Origin: an uncultured bacterium | GTDB taxonomy: Bacteria > Myxococcota_A > Bradymonadia > UBA7976 > VGTA01 | Reading direction: 5' to 3' | DNA length: 64,000 nucleotides | Assembly (NCBI GenBank): GCA_943788935.1 | Contig: CALSSE010000002.1 | Span: forward strand, 1 to 64,000 | Notes under the pieces: model-generated | What the model was told of the DNA's origin: nothing | The model's database searches: none | The model's input: only the letters and a program-made list of their open reading frames with translations | Shown here: positions 35,453 through 45,037 of the stretch, in pieces | Numbering within the stretch: the first letter of the stretch is position 1 | Layout: the number at the start of each line of letters is the position of its first letter | Position numbers and translations under genes: made by a program

Positions 35453-38400
35453 ATGACCAATCGAATTATACAGTCAGCTCATCACGAGCGTTACTTATGG
35501 CTAGGGGTGATGCTCTCCCTTTCCTTATTAAGTTTTGCCTGCGATGATGAAGGCGGAGGGGGTGAGTCTGGCGGGACACCGGTTGTTAGAGCAGGGGAAG
35601 CCGCTGGAGATGAGGGGGGGAGCGCCGGCGGAGATATGGCTGGAGTGGATGGGGGGTCGAGTGCGGGGGTGATGTCGGGAACAGAGGCTGGAGAGATGGC
35701 AGGGATGACTCCCTTAATAGAGTGCGGAGAGCTCCCTCAAGTACCTCCCGGTGAGTGCGCTTTCACTGCCGCTGAGCAGGGACAAGCTCGTAATTTATTG
35801 ATCCAATCGACCATTCTCACCGCTGATGATACACTCGAGAGTGGGGCAGTTTTGATCGACCTCAGTCAAGATAACGGGAGAATTCTATGTGTGGGCTGTG
35901 ATTGTGAGGGAATGGCGGATAGCTCTACCGCGCGCTTAGTCTGCCCTGATGCGGTGGTCAGCCCAGGTCTGATTAACCCCCATGATCATTTAGGCTGGGC
36001 AACCGCTAATCCTGTGGCTCCGGTGAATAACGAGCGCTATGAGCACCGCCATGACTGGCGTAAAGGTCGTCGAAGTCATACTCGGATCTCAGCAGGGGGG
36101 TCTGATAATAGCGCTTCAGCGGTCTTGGTAGGAGAGCTGCGTATGCTCATGTCCGGAACCACGAGTATCGCTGGCTCAAGCAATGCGACGGGTCTATTGC
36201 GTAATCTTGATGACGCTCGTGATAACGAGGGACTCGGCGACCAATATGCTGACTATCGCACTTTTCCTCTCGGAGATAGTGATGGCGGTCTTCACGCTGA
36301 TGGATGTGATAACTATGACATCGATAATCCATCTCGACTTAACAGTCACATTTACTTACCTCACGTTTCCGAGGGGATCGACCCTGAAGCTCAAAATGAG
36401 TTCGCTTGCCTCTCTGGCGCTGCAGCGGGTAGTCGAGACCTCCTCGCCGAGAATACCTCGATTATTCATGGTGTGGGTCTAACGCCTGGTGATATCTTGA
36501 GCGTTGCTACCGAGGGAGCTAAGTTAGTGTGGTCTCCTCGATCTAATGTGCAGTTATATGGACACACCGCCTCTGTTTTAAGCTATAAAAATGCTGGGGT
36601 AACCATCGCTTTAGGTACCGACTGGATCCCTTCGGGTTCTATGAATATGCTCAGAGAATTACAATGCGCTGATCAGCTCAATACGAATAACTTTGGCGAG
36701 GCTTTCACGGACCGTGAGCTGTGGCAGATGGCGACTAAAAATGGAGCTATTGCTATGGGAGTCTCCGATAAACTTGGATATATTGAAGAGGGCTATATTG
36801 CTGATATTGTCATCTATCAAGCGGGTGGTCGCAGTCCATATCGAGCGGTTCTAGAGGCTAGCCCTGAGCAAGTGAGCTTAGTTTTGAGAGGGGGTGTTGC
36901 ACTATACGGTGATGAGGCGATCATCAATGGATTACAGCCCCAAGGGTGTGAAACAGAGGATGTCTGTGGGATGAGTAAGAGCATCTGCTCACAAGCAGAC
37001 GCTGACGTGAGTTATAGCACCTTAAAAGCGTATGTTAATCAAGGCGCTTATCCGCTCTTCTTCTGTGGAGAGCCAGAGAATGAGCCAAGTTGCCTCCCTT
37101 ATCGAGAGGGAGAGTTCACTGGGATGAGTCTCGCTGATGATCAAGACGGAGATGGGGTGAGCGACATGATGGACAATTGTCCTTCTATGTTTAATGCGCC
37201 TCGCCCGCTCGAAGGAGATCTACAAGGCGATATCGACCAAGACGGTATCGGTGATGCTTGTGATCGTTGTCCACTCAATGAAGGTGATGACTGCGCCATG
37301 TTCGATCCCGATGACACCGATGGAGACATGGTGGAAGACCGTAACGACAATTGTGTAGGGCTCTCCAACCCTGATCAAGCTGATCAAGATCAAGACCTGA
37401 TCGGAGACCTTTGTGACCTCTGCCCTGAAGACTCAAATCTCAATGGTGCGGGCTGTCCTTCAAGTATTTATGCGGTTAAGCGTGGTGAAGCCAGCGGTCC
37501 GGTATCAGTAGAAGGGGTCATCACCGCTACTCAGGCTGAAGGACGAGGTTTCTTCATGCAAGTCTGGGAGGAGAGCGCTGATTTTGAGGGCGTCGATCAC
37601 TCAGCGATCTATGTTTATACAGGGAATGCTGCTGAAGGCTTAACTCTACCCTCAAGAGGCCAGCGAGTAAGGGTCAGCGGTAGCCCTAGTGATTTTTATG
37701 GCCAGCTACAGATCACTGATATCACCGCCATTGAGCTCATCAGCGATATCCAAGAGATTCTAAATGTCATCCCAACGGTTGTTGTCGCTTCTGATGTCAG
37801 CGCTGAAGGGTCACGAGCACAAGAGCTAGAAGGGGTGTTGATTCAGCTTGAAGATGTCACTGTCACCGCCCTTAACTTGGAGGCAGGTCCAGGGGACCGC
37901 GATCCAACTAATGAATTCGAAGTAGAGGGAACTCTAGCGGTCAATGACCTGTTTTATTTAATCGAGCCTATGCCGGAGATTGGGCAGAGTATTCAGCGAC
38001 TCACTGGTATGCTCCGATTCGCTAATGGGACTTTTAAGGTCGAGCCACGAGGCCCGGAAGATATCGGTCAAGGACCAGTCTCTATTAACACCTTCTCAGC
38101 GGAGGAGGCTTTAGCGGTCGTAGGTCAATCTGCGCCGCTCAGCGATGCTCAAGGTCAAGTGATTCTCTTAACTCTGAGCGGCACAGCCTCTCAAGGTGGA
38201 GAGCGAGTCAATCTCAACGTGTCCCCGGCAGGCATTCTAGATGTACCGGCAGAGATCTTAATCCCTCAAGGCTCTTATCAAGTGATGATCGAGGCCACAG
38301 GAGTCAGCGCTGGAACAGCGACACTCAGCGCTAGTATTGAGGGTCGTGGAATGGCGAGTCTCGAGGTAGAGGTCATCGAGGCAGATACAGCCCCAACGAG

Positions 38401-39193
38401 TCTCCAGATCACCCCTGCGAATATCCTCTTGGGCGCTGGAGGGATGGCTGTGGTCACAGTCAGTTTCAATTATCCTGCGCCTAATGATTATGTCTTGAAT
38501 CTCTCTACCCCTGAGCCTAGCCTCCTCACTCTACCTTCAATGGTAGCCGTTGATGCGGGATCGCGCTCGGCAGAATTTACTCTCTCCGCAGCTGGTGGTG
38601 CAGGGATGACCACTCTCAGCGTCAGCGCTGAAGGTGCCGAAGCGCAAGCGACAGTGACCGTATCAGAGATCCCGATCGGGGGGGCGTTGGTGATCAATGA
38701 AGTAGAGTCTAATCAAGTAAGCTCCGATACCGCAGAATTTATAGAGCTCTATAACGCCTCTGGCGCTCCTTTGACACTCGCAGACTTTAAAGTAGAGATG
38801 ATCAATGGCGCAAACAATGGATCTGCGGTCTATGGAACATATAACCTCGGCGATCTGGGGCAGACCTTAGAGGCTAACCAATATATCGTTCTCGCTAACG
38901 CAGGGGTTAATGTCGCGTCGGGTGCGATCAGCGGTGTTCTACCCTCCAATGGGCTCCAAAATGGATCACCTGATGGTATTAGGGTCGTCAATACTCAGAC
39001 TGATGAGGTGGTCGACAGCATGAGTTATGGCCAAGGGAGTATCACCGGCGTTACCGAAGTCATGAGCGCTGAGAATGATCAGGGAGCGGGAACATTAGCT
39101 CGTTGTGTTGATGGAGCAGACACCGATGATAATAGCGTAGACTTCACTCTTACCGCGACAGCGACCCCCGGCGCATCAAATATATGCGACTAG
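35453..39193 (+). CDS. secreted multidomain amidohydrolase with TSP3 repeats and lamin-tail domain
   Basis: A 1,246-residue surface or secreted protein. The signal peptide ends near LLSFACDDE, a lipoprotein-like Cys, followed by a Gly/Ala/Glu-rich stalk. An amidohydrolase domain (about residues 110-500) has VSPGLINPHDHLGW with the metal HDH pair, then STSIIHGVGL and IALGTDW. Next come three thrombospondin-type-3 calcium repeats (DQDGDGVSDMMDNCP and similar, about 560-670), an OB-like segment, Ig-like beta repeats, and a C-terminal lamin-tail domain (VINEVESNQVSSDTAEFIEL). Such a fusion of a cyclic-amide or deaminase-type hydrolase with adhesion modules is unusual. AAGGATAAAACAG precedes the ATG. 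Confidence 0.82.
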   Translation: MTNRIIQSAHHERYLWLGVMLSLSLLSFACDDEGGGGESGGTPVVRAGEAAGDEGGSAGGDMAGVDGGSSAGVMSGTEAGEMAGMTPLIECGELPQVPPGECAFTAAEQGQARNLLIQSTILTADDTLESGAVLIDLSQDNGRILCVGCDCEGMADSSTARLVCPDAVVSPGLINPHDHLGWATANPVAPVNNERYEHRHDWRKGRRSHTRISAGGSDNSASAVLVGELRMLMSGTTSIAGSSNATGLLRNLDDARDNEGLGDQYADYRTFPLGDSDGGLHADGCDNYDIDNPSRLNSHIYLPHVSEGIDPEAQNEFACLSGAAAGSRDLLAENTSIIHGVGLTPGDILSVATEGAKLVWSPRSNVQLYGHTASVLSYKNAGVTIALGTDWIPSGSMNMLRELQCADQLNTNNFGEAFTDRELWQMATKNGAIAMGVSDKLGYIEEGYIADIVIYQAGGRSPYRAVLEASPEQVSLVLRGGVALYGDEAIINGLQPQGCETEDVCGMSKSICSQADADVSYSTLKAYVNQGAYPLFFCGEPENEPSCLPYREGEFTGMSLADDQDGDGVSDMMDNCPSMFNAPRPLEGDLQGDIDQDGIGDACDRCPLNEGDDCAMFDPDDTDGDMVEDRNDNCVGLSNPDQADQDQDLIGDLCDLCPEDSNLNGAGCPSSIYAVKRGEASGPVSVEGVITATQAEGRGFFMQVWEESADFEGVDHSAIYVYTGNAAEGLTLPSRGQRVRVSGSPSDFYGQLQITDITAIELISDIQEILNVIPTVVVASDVSAEGSRAQELEGVLIQLEDVTVTALNLEAGPGDRDPTNEFEVEGTLAVNDLFYLIEPMPEIGQSIQRLTGMLRFANGTFKVEPRGPEDIGQGPVSINTFSAEEALAVVGQSAPLSDAQGQVILLTLSGTASQGGERVNLNVSPAGILDVPAEILIPQGSYQVMIEATGVSAGTATLSASIEGRGMASLEVEVIEADTAPTSLQITPANILLGAGGMAVVTVSFNYPAPNDYVLNLSTPEPSLLTLPSMVAVDAGSRSAEFTLSAAGGAGMTTLSVSAEGAEAQATVTVSEIPIGGALVINEVESNQVSSDTAEFIELYNASGAPLTLADFKVEMINGANNGSAVYGTYNLGDLGQTLEANQYIVLANAGVNVASGAISGVLPSNGLQNGSPDGIRVVNTQTDEVVDSMSYGQGSITGVTEVMSAENDQGAGTLARCVDGADTDDNSVDFTLTATATPGASNICD

Positions 39194-39195
39194 AC

Positions 39196-39212
39196 GAGCT
39201 TAGCTTAAGCTC
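39196..39212 (+). terminator. hairpin after the amidohydrolase gene
   Basis: GAGCTTA-GCT-TAAGCTC forms a 7-bp stem just three bases after the stop codon at 39193. No T-run follows, so it is at best a weak or Rho-assisted terminator, or an RNA 3'-end stabiliser. Confidence 0.4.
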
Positions 39213-39269
39213 TGACAGTGGGGACATACTCCATCAGACCTCTGCAACTAAGACTAGTTGAGCCTGTAA

Positions 39270-39324
39270 GTCTTGTCTTTTGAAGTTTTACGTCTCGTCT
39301 CGTAAAATATCGACTTGACAAGAC
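39270..39324 (+). promoter_or_regulatory. nested double-stem RNA structure candidate
   Basis: An outer 8-bp stem (GTCTTGTC at 39270-39277 with GACAAGAC at 39317-39324) encloses an inner 7-bp stem (TTTTACG at 39286-39292 with CGTAAAA at 39301-39307). The internal strands are of similar length (8 and 9 bases) and the loop is 8 bases. It lies 85-190 bp upstream of the kinase-FGE gene, so it may be a 5'-leader structure or an operator. Confidence 0.5.
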
Positions 39325-39462
39325 CATTCTTTGATCGAAATATATCTTAAAATGATAAGTCAGTTTTAGAATTTTAAAGCGTGGAAATAAACGCCCAAAG
39401 TACACATCTTGAGTGGTGGTGAGCACATTAAAGATCCTAATCAAAAATATTCTAAGATCACT

Positions 39463-41817
39463 ATGAAGACAACAGGGACCGCTCTGGATCTCACTGTGGA
39501 TGCGAGCCTAGATGAGACCGTAAGTAGCCTCGCAGAAGAGTATACTCTGAGCGATAAAACCCCGAGCGATTTCTCACTTACACATACGAAGTTGAGCACA
39601 GCTACGGAGAGGTACCAGGTAAAGTCCTTACTCGGTCATGGCGGGATGTCCTTCGTTCACAAGGTCTTAGATACAAGGATTGGTAGAGAGGTCGCTCTAA
39701 AGAGGATCGACCCCGATAAGAAAAGCGCTCGTTTAGGCTTTTTTATTGAAGGGCGGGTGATGAGTCAGCTAGACCATCCCGGCATTTTACCCGTGTATGA
39801 TTTTGTCGAGGAGCGTAATGAAAAGGGGATAAAAGAGTTGGTAGGCTATACCATGCGTATCGCTTCTCATTCCTCCCTATATGAGGCGCTGATCCTGCGC
39901 GGGATGATCGAAATTCATGAGCTCTGTCATATCCTCAGACAAGTCGCGCTGGCCTTGGAGCATGCTCACAATCGTGGAGTTCTTCACCGTGATATTAAAC
40001 CTCACAATATCCTCCTAGGAAAAGAGGGGGAGGTGTACCTCATCGATTGGGGAGTATGTAGCCTTTTAACCTCTCACCCTGATTACCACCTCCTAAAGAA
40101 TTTTCGTAAAGATGCCCTCATAGGTACACCTAACTATATGGCACCGGAGCAAACTCTCCGCGATGATAGTCTACTCAGTATATCTACCGATTTATATGGC
40201 CTCGGAGCGACTCTCTATTATTGCCTCACTAACCGTTCTCCCTTTACTGGGAGCGACCTGCCGGAGCTACTCAGGCTCGTCGCTGCAGGGGAGGTTACTC
40301 CGCCTCACCAAATTTGGGAAGCTCGAGGAGAAGCCTCTCCATTTCCAGAATCGATAGAGGCCATCTGCTTAAAAGCGCTCTCAAAGAATCCTGCAGATCG
40401 TTTTCAGAGCGCTCGAGAATTTGCAGAGGCTCTAGAGAGGTGCTCATCCGGACAGTTGGAGCTTGAGAGAGCTCGAAGCGCAGCTCAAGAGAGCTTTGAG
40501 ATTGGGCAAAAGAGCGCGCGGTCATTTAAAGAGGTTTTTGAGAAGAGGGCGAGCTTAACCGATGAAATTGACCAGCTCAATCAGTCGCATAAGCGACAAA
40601 GAAGTGAGGACACAAGACGATCTTTATGGGAGGCAGAGGAAGAGCTAGATAAACTAGTGGTCTCTCAAGAGGCATCATTCTCTAAAGCGATCTCTTCACT
40701 TCAGACAGCCTTACGATATGACTCAGATCATGAGGCTTCACGAGCCGCACTTTTTGAGCTCTACATGTGTCGCTATGAGTATGCGATGACCTCTAGAGAT
40801 TCGGCGCTGCAAATATTTTTTGAGGAGCGATTACGGTTATATGCCAACAAGAGCGAGCTCGAGAGTTTTAATCGACCGAGTGAGCTTATCTTTACAGGTC
40901 TCCCTTTGAAGACGAGAGTAAAGATCTTCGATCATCCGGTACGTCGACGTCAATTGACTCTGACACTGCACTCTACCATCGATGATTATCAAGGAGAGGT
41001 GATCTATTTACCGAGAGGCAACTTCCTGGTTGAATTAGTCAACCCCCGAGGAGCTACGGTACGTGTTCCCCTTCAATTAGGAACTTTTCAACAGGTCACT
41101 CTCAACACACCCATCCCCAAGCAAGAAGCCATCCCCGCAGGCTTTCAATATATCGAACAGAGCTGGGCGATCTCAACCTACCCAGTCACAGCTGAAGAAT
41201 ATTACTCATTTCTCAATGCGCTCTCTAGTGAAGAGGGCGATGAGAGAAGGCCTCGCTATCATCAAACCGCTTACGCTGAAAGGGCCGAGAGTGGTTTGTT
41301 TGAACTCCCTTATCAAGACATTGAGGGCGATCAATGGCAGCCAGACTGGCCTATTCTCCTCATTAACCATTTTGATGCGGTCGCTTATTGTCATTGGTTA
41401 AGCCAGAAGAGAGAGAAGACCTATCGTTTACCAAGCGCTGAAGAGTGGCTCTTCGCAGCGAGTGGAGGTGATGGAAGGTCATATCCTTGGGGAGATACTT
41501 TTGACCCCTCTCTCTCAATAATGCGAGAGTCTCATCAGCAGAGACCAAGCCCTACCGCTGTCGGTACGGCGATCGCTGATCGATCTCCTTTTGGCGTCAG
41601 AGACGTCGCCGGAATCATCTGTCAGTGGACCTCATCATCAGTAGAAGGGATGAAAGATCATTACCGAGTGATGGGGGCCGCTTACAATTCTTTCGAGGTC
41701 CTCTGTAGACTCGATCAAGAGTTAGTGGGTCACCAGGATGAGACCTTCACCCATGTCGGCTTTAGGCCTCTGCTAGAGCTCTCTAAAGATGACTTCTTAT
41801 CTGCTAATGAGAGCTAG
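39463..41817 (+). CDS. Ser/Thr protein kinase fused to a formylglycine-generating-enzyme-like domain
   Basis: A protein of about 784 residues. The N-terminal half is a Hanks-type kinase: Gly-rich loop LLGHGGMSFVHKV, VALKRID with the ATP lysine, catalytic HRDIKPHNILL, DWG in place of DFG, and GTPNYMAPEQ. A coiled middle follows. The C-terminal third is an FGE/SUMF1-like domain (WAISTYPVTAEEYYSFLNAL, YRLPSAEEWLFAASGG, YPWGD, GFRPL). There is no membrane helix between them. FGE-like domains in such fusions are often non-catalytic or binding modules. The start is uncertain: a TTG at 39409 is in frame, while the ATG at 39463 has only a weak ribosome site. Confidence 0.87.
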   Translation: MKTTGTALDLTVDASLDETVSSLAEEYTLSDKTPSDFSLTHTKLSTATERYQVKSLLGHGGMSFVHKVLDTRIGREVALKRIDPDKKSARLGFFIEGRVMSQLDHPGILPVYDFVEERNEKGIKELVGYTMRIASHSSLYEALILRGMIEIHELCHILRQVALALEHAHNRGVLHRDIKPHNILLGKEGEVYLIDWGVCSLLTSHPDYHLLKNFRKDALIGTPNYMAPEQTLRDDSLLSISTDLYGLGATLYYCLTNRSPFTGSDLPELLRLVAAGEVTPPHQIWEARGEASPFPESIEAICLKALSKNPADRFQSAREFAEALERCSSGQLELERARSAAQESFEIGQKSARSFKEVFEKRASLTDEIDQLNQSHKRQRSEDTRRSLWEAEEELDKLVVSQEASFSKAISSLQTALRYDSDHEASRAALFELYMCRYEYAMTSRDSALQIFFEERLRLYANKSELESFNRPSELIFTGLPLKTRVKIFDHPVRRRQLTLTLHSTIDDYQGEVIYLPRGNFLVELVNPRGATVRVPLQLGTFQQVTLNTPIPKQEAIPAGFQYIEQSWAISTYPVTAEEYYSFLNALSSEEGDERRPRYHQTAYAERAESGLFELPYQDIEGDQWQPDWPILLINHFDAVAYCHWLSQKREKTYRLPSAEEWLFAASGGDGRSYPWGDTFDPSLSIMRESHQQRPSPTAVGTAIADRSPFGVRDVAGIICQWTSSSVEGMKDHYRVMGAAYNSFEVLCRLDQELVGHQDETFTHVGFRPLLELSKDDFLSANES

Positions 41818-41832
41818 TGTGCGACCGCCAAC

Positions 41833-44371
41833 TTAGTAGCGAGGCATCGCCCACAGCAACTTCTCAGGGAGAGGCCACTGAGTAGAGACACCGCCTACAC
41901 CGTCGCCATAGGGGTTATTGTGATACATGGGCGGATTTGTTGGGTTCTCGCCAGGGTTTCGATATGCTAAAGTCCCTAATTGTCCGCCATTGATCTCAAC
42001 TTGGGCGACGTTAAACATGTACAGCCCCTTACCTACAACCTCGTACGAGTCATCTTCACCAATCTCAATGACGCTGTTATTGATGGTGATGAGCTCTGCA
42101 TTACAGACGTGAACTCCTTCGAAGTATGATTCTGAGTGTAAAATTCCGTTATCCCCAAAATATCTTGGGTTGAGAGCGCTCAGGCAGCCATCTTCAATCC
42201 TATCACCAACGGAATCTTCAGGTCGAGGACAGGTGAACTGAACGGAGGAGGGAAGCACTTGTCCAATATTGACATCGTTTAGCGTAAAGTTGGAGATCGT
42301 AGAATACAGACCGAAGAGCATGTTATCATCGAAGACGCTATCAGAGATGGTTAGGCGGGGTCGAGCGTTCCTCGCCGCCCGATCAGGGATCTGTGACCAG
42401 AGTCCCCCGCGCTCATTTCTGTTGAGTTGAGCGTTAGCAATCTCCACATTGATCGCCTCATTTGGTGTGTCGCTAACCCTTAATAATCCATGGATCATTA
42501 CCCCTGAGCCCTGATTATCACTGGCGTTGAGCCCGTTGATGGAGACTCTCCATGGGTTTCGTATAAAGAGTCCATGACCGGGACGATTGATATCATCGGC
42601 CTCTCGAGCCTCTTTGGTTTGACTGATAGCGGCGATGGTGTTGGTGACCGATGTATCAGAGAGCTGAACAGAAGACCCCTGGAGATGTATCCCTGTGACG
42701 ACCGCTTGATCAACGCTCACATCGTTGAAACTGAGATCATAAGTCAAGGTCTCTGACTCATATTGAATAAAAGTGATAGGCTGATACATATTGCCTGGGA
42801 CATACATATTACCGGGTACATACATGTTACCGGGTACATACATGTTACCGGGTACATACATGTTGCCAGGCACGAGCACACTGATATCTCCACCATCAGG
42901 GTTATCGCTGGTCGTAAGATCTTGGACGGTCACCATAGGCTCAAAGGCCTGATGATCTTCACCCTCTTCACTCGCTAGAGCCTCTCCGGTAGTCTCTATA
43001 CTTGGCCAATTAACGACGCTACGACTATAAATAGCGGGTCGACCTCCTGTGAGTGACACTTCGCTCAAGTGAGCGACAGAGGAGAAGAGAGAGATACCAG
43101 CGCCCTGAAGCTCATTACCTTCGATCAGACGACCGCTGAGCTGAGAGCCAAAGGCGATGACTCCTCCGCGCGTGAGGGGCTTATCTTGACTCTTAGAGAT
43201 CTTATTAATACGAATTTGATCTAAGGCGACATCGAGTCGTCCAAAGGCCATTCCCACAACTGGAGATCGATCTCCTCCTTCTACGAGGACCTGTGAAGCG
43301 ATGAGGCTTTGATCAATGTTAAACCTGGGCTCTTGAGTCAGATCGGCCTGAGGGAGCTTCTCCGCATCATACGCCAGCAGACCCCCTCTGTGAAAGCCTT
43401 TGATCCAGAGCCGTCGAAGTTCAGTCTGTCGAGCGGTCGTTAAGAGGCCTAATAGTCCTCCTTCAATGATAGACTCTCTCACCATCAACCCACCGACTGC
43501 AGGTGCGCTCACCGCGATCCCTCCACCATGGGCGATAATGTGGCTCTTCTCCAATGAGACTCGCCGTGATGAACGGAAATTGAGCAGATCAACCGTGGGG
43601 TTACCGCTGAGCTTATTCAAGGTTAAACCGCTGAGAATGACCCACTCTCGATTCTCTAAACTTAAAGATCGATCGACATTGACGATCACACTCGCTGCGC
43701 AAGGGCTAAACATCACGAGCTCCCTCGAGCCGATCTCTCCAAGATCTCGATCTAGATTATAAGTGCCTGGCAAGAGTGACAGGTAGGCGACCGAGGAGGG
43801 GGAGAGTTGATCTAGAGAGGTTGGGCGATCTGCGCTAGCTCCATCTCCTTCACCGTCCGGTGATACATAGATTAAGGTCGGCTCCTCAGCCGCTTCAAGT
43901 GTTCGTGGTGATCGCCACTGATTAGGGACTTGAGTCTGCACCTGATTGAGCGGGCATGAGGAGAGACCTGCCCACCCCTCTTCTCCTTCAGGTGAGGGGA
44001 CAGCGGCGATCTTCTCTTCTGACATTTCAGGAGGGGTCTCGCCAGCGTCCTCGCCAGCGTCCTCGCCAGCGGTCTCGCCAGCGGTCTCGCCAGCGTCCTC
44101 GCCAGCGTCCTCGCCAGCGTCCTCGCCAGCGGTCCTCGCCAGCGGTCTCGCCAGCGGTCTCGCCAGCAGTCTCGCCAGCGGTCTCGCCAGCGGTCTCGCC
44201 AGCGGTCTCGCCAGCGGTCTCGCCAGCGGTCTCGCCAGCGATCTCGCCAGCGGTCTCGCCAGCGTCCTCGCCAGCGGCCATGTTCGTACTAGTTTGATTG
44301 TTGTCCGAATCGTTACAAGCTCCACATAAGAGCGCGCTGAGCGTGACTAAGATATACAACTTATGAGTCAT
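41833..44371 (-). CDS. beta-helix lipoprotein with TAGE-repeat stalk, interrupted by a +1 frameshift
   Basis: The start at 44371 gives MTHKLYILVTLSALLCGAC, a clean lipoprotein signal, followed by a stalk of Ala-Gly-Glu-Thr repeats. Inside the stalk one repeat unit (44125-44137) is 13 bases instead of 12, which shifts the frame. The rest of the protein (to the stop at 41833) is read in the other frame and resumes with the same Ala-Gly-Glu repeats. The body, about 700 residues, looks like a right-handed parallel beta-helix (LVMFSPCAASVIVNVD, repeated short beta turns with SGVMIHG, NGGQLG). Five copies of a Val-Pro-Gly-Asn-Met-Tyr repeat sit mid-protein. Either a real frameshift or a sequencing error. 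Confidence 0.75.
42786..42875. repeat. 18-bp tandem repeat (VPGNMY)
   Basis: Five copies of an 18-bp unit close to TACATGTTACCGGGTACA. On the minus strand they encode Val-Pro-Gly-Asn-Met-Tyr five times within the beta-helix domain. The unit is six residues and keeps the frame, so copy-number change is tolerated. Confidence 0.85.
44035..44276. repeat. 12-bp TAGE-type tandem repeat tract
   Basis: About twenty copies of a 12-bp unit in two versions, GCCAGCGGTCTC and GCCAGCGTCCTC, encode Glu-Thr-Ala-Gly and Glu-Asp-Ala-Gly on the minus strand. A single 13-base hybrid unit at 44125-44137 breaks the reading frame of the lipoprotein gene. Confidence 0.9.
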
Positions 44372-44590
44372 GGTGATTCCTTTGAGACAAGATGCCTAAA
44401 ATTCTAAGTTTTTTAGATTCAATGGAAAAAGAGTACATTAAATCAATAGTAAATGAAATTCTTCTGACTTGCTCTACATCAAGGATTTTTGATTAATCTC
44501 TCTATAATGTAGCCACGTTTATATCGTATACCACTGAAACACGATGAATAAAGACTCATCTCTTACCTCTCTTCTTATAAAGATTTATCA

Positions 44591-45037
44591 ATGACAAAGA
44601 TACTAAAGCTCTTACTGAACGCCTCCCCCATGAGTCACCAGTTAGGCGACCTCTCTTTAGCCTGCGCTCGTATTTATTTTGGCGCAGCGATGGCTCTTGC
44701 ACATGGTGTCAAAAAAATCCCTCCGAGCGAGAAGTGGATTAATTTTGTCAGTGAACTCGGGTTTCCTCTGCCAGAGGTCTTCGCTTGGAGCGCTGGATTC
44801 ACTGAACTCATAGGAGGGGGACTGATCGCGCTTGGCCTCGCCACACGTGTAAGCTCATTTTTTATGATTCAAACGATGTTAGTCGCTGTCGTTTTGGGCC
44901 ACGCCGGAGACCCCTTCAAGAAGATAGAGCTTGGATTATGTTATCTGTTCGCGAGTCTGCTCTTCTTAGGGCTCGGCGCTGGACGATATAGCCTAGACGC
45001 GATCATTTCAAAGCGACTAAAATCTCATGAGGGATGA
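44591..45037 (+). CDS. DoxX family membrane protein
   Basis: A 148-residue four-helix membrane protein of the DoxX family. ACARIYFGAAMALAHGVKK is the typical first helix, followed by FAWSAGFTELIGGGLIALGLATR and LVAVVLGHAGDPFK. Family members are linked to thiol or redox homeostasis and some to quinone-linked oxidation, but most are uncharacterised. It is convergent with the protease gene (stop codons adjacent) and preceded by a 219-bp region holding A/T-rich sequence and no gene. Confidence 0.88.
   Translation: MTKILKLLLNASPMSHQLGDLSLACARIYFGAAMALAHGVKKIPPSEKWINFVSELGFPLPEVFAWSAGFTELIGGGLIALGLATRVSSFFMIQTMLVAVVLGHAGDPFKKIELGLCYLFASLLFLGLGAGRYSLDAIISKRLKSHEG

Noticed and set aside
43946..44329. 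Long plus-strand frames opposite the TAGE repeat tract
   Set aside because: They arise from a 12-bp repeat being open in several frames. The products are pure repeat and have no start context.
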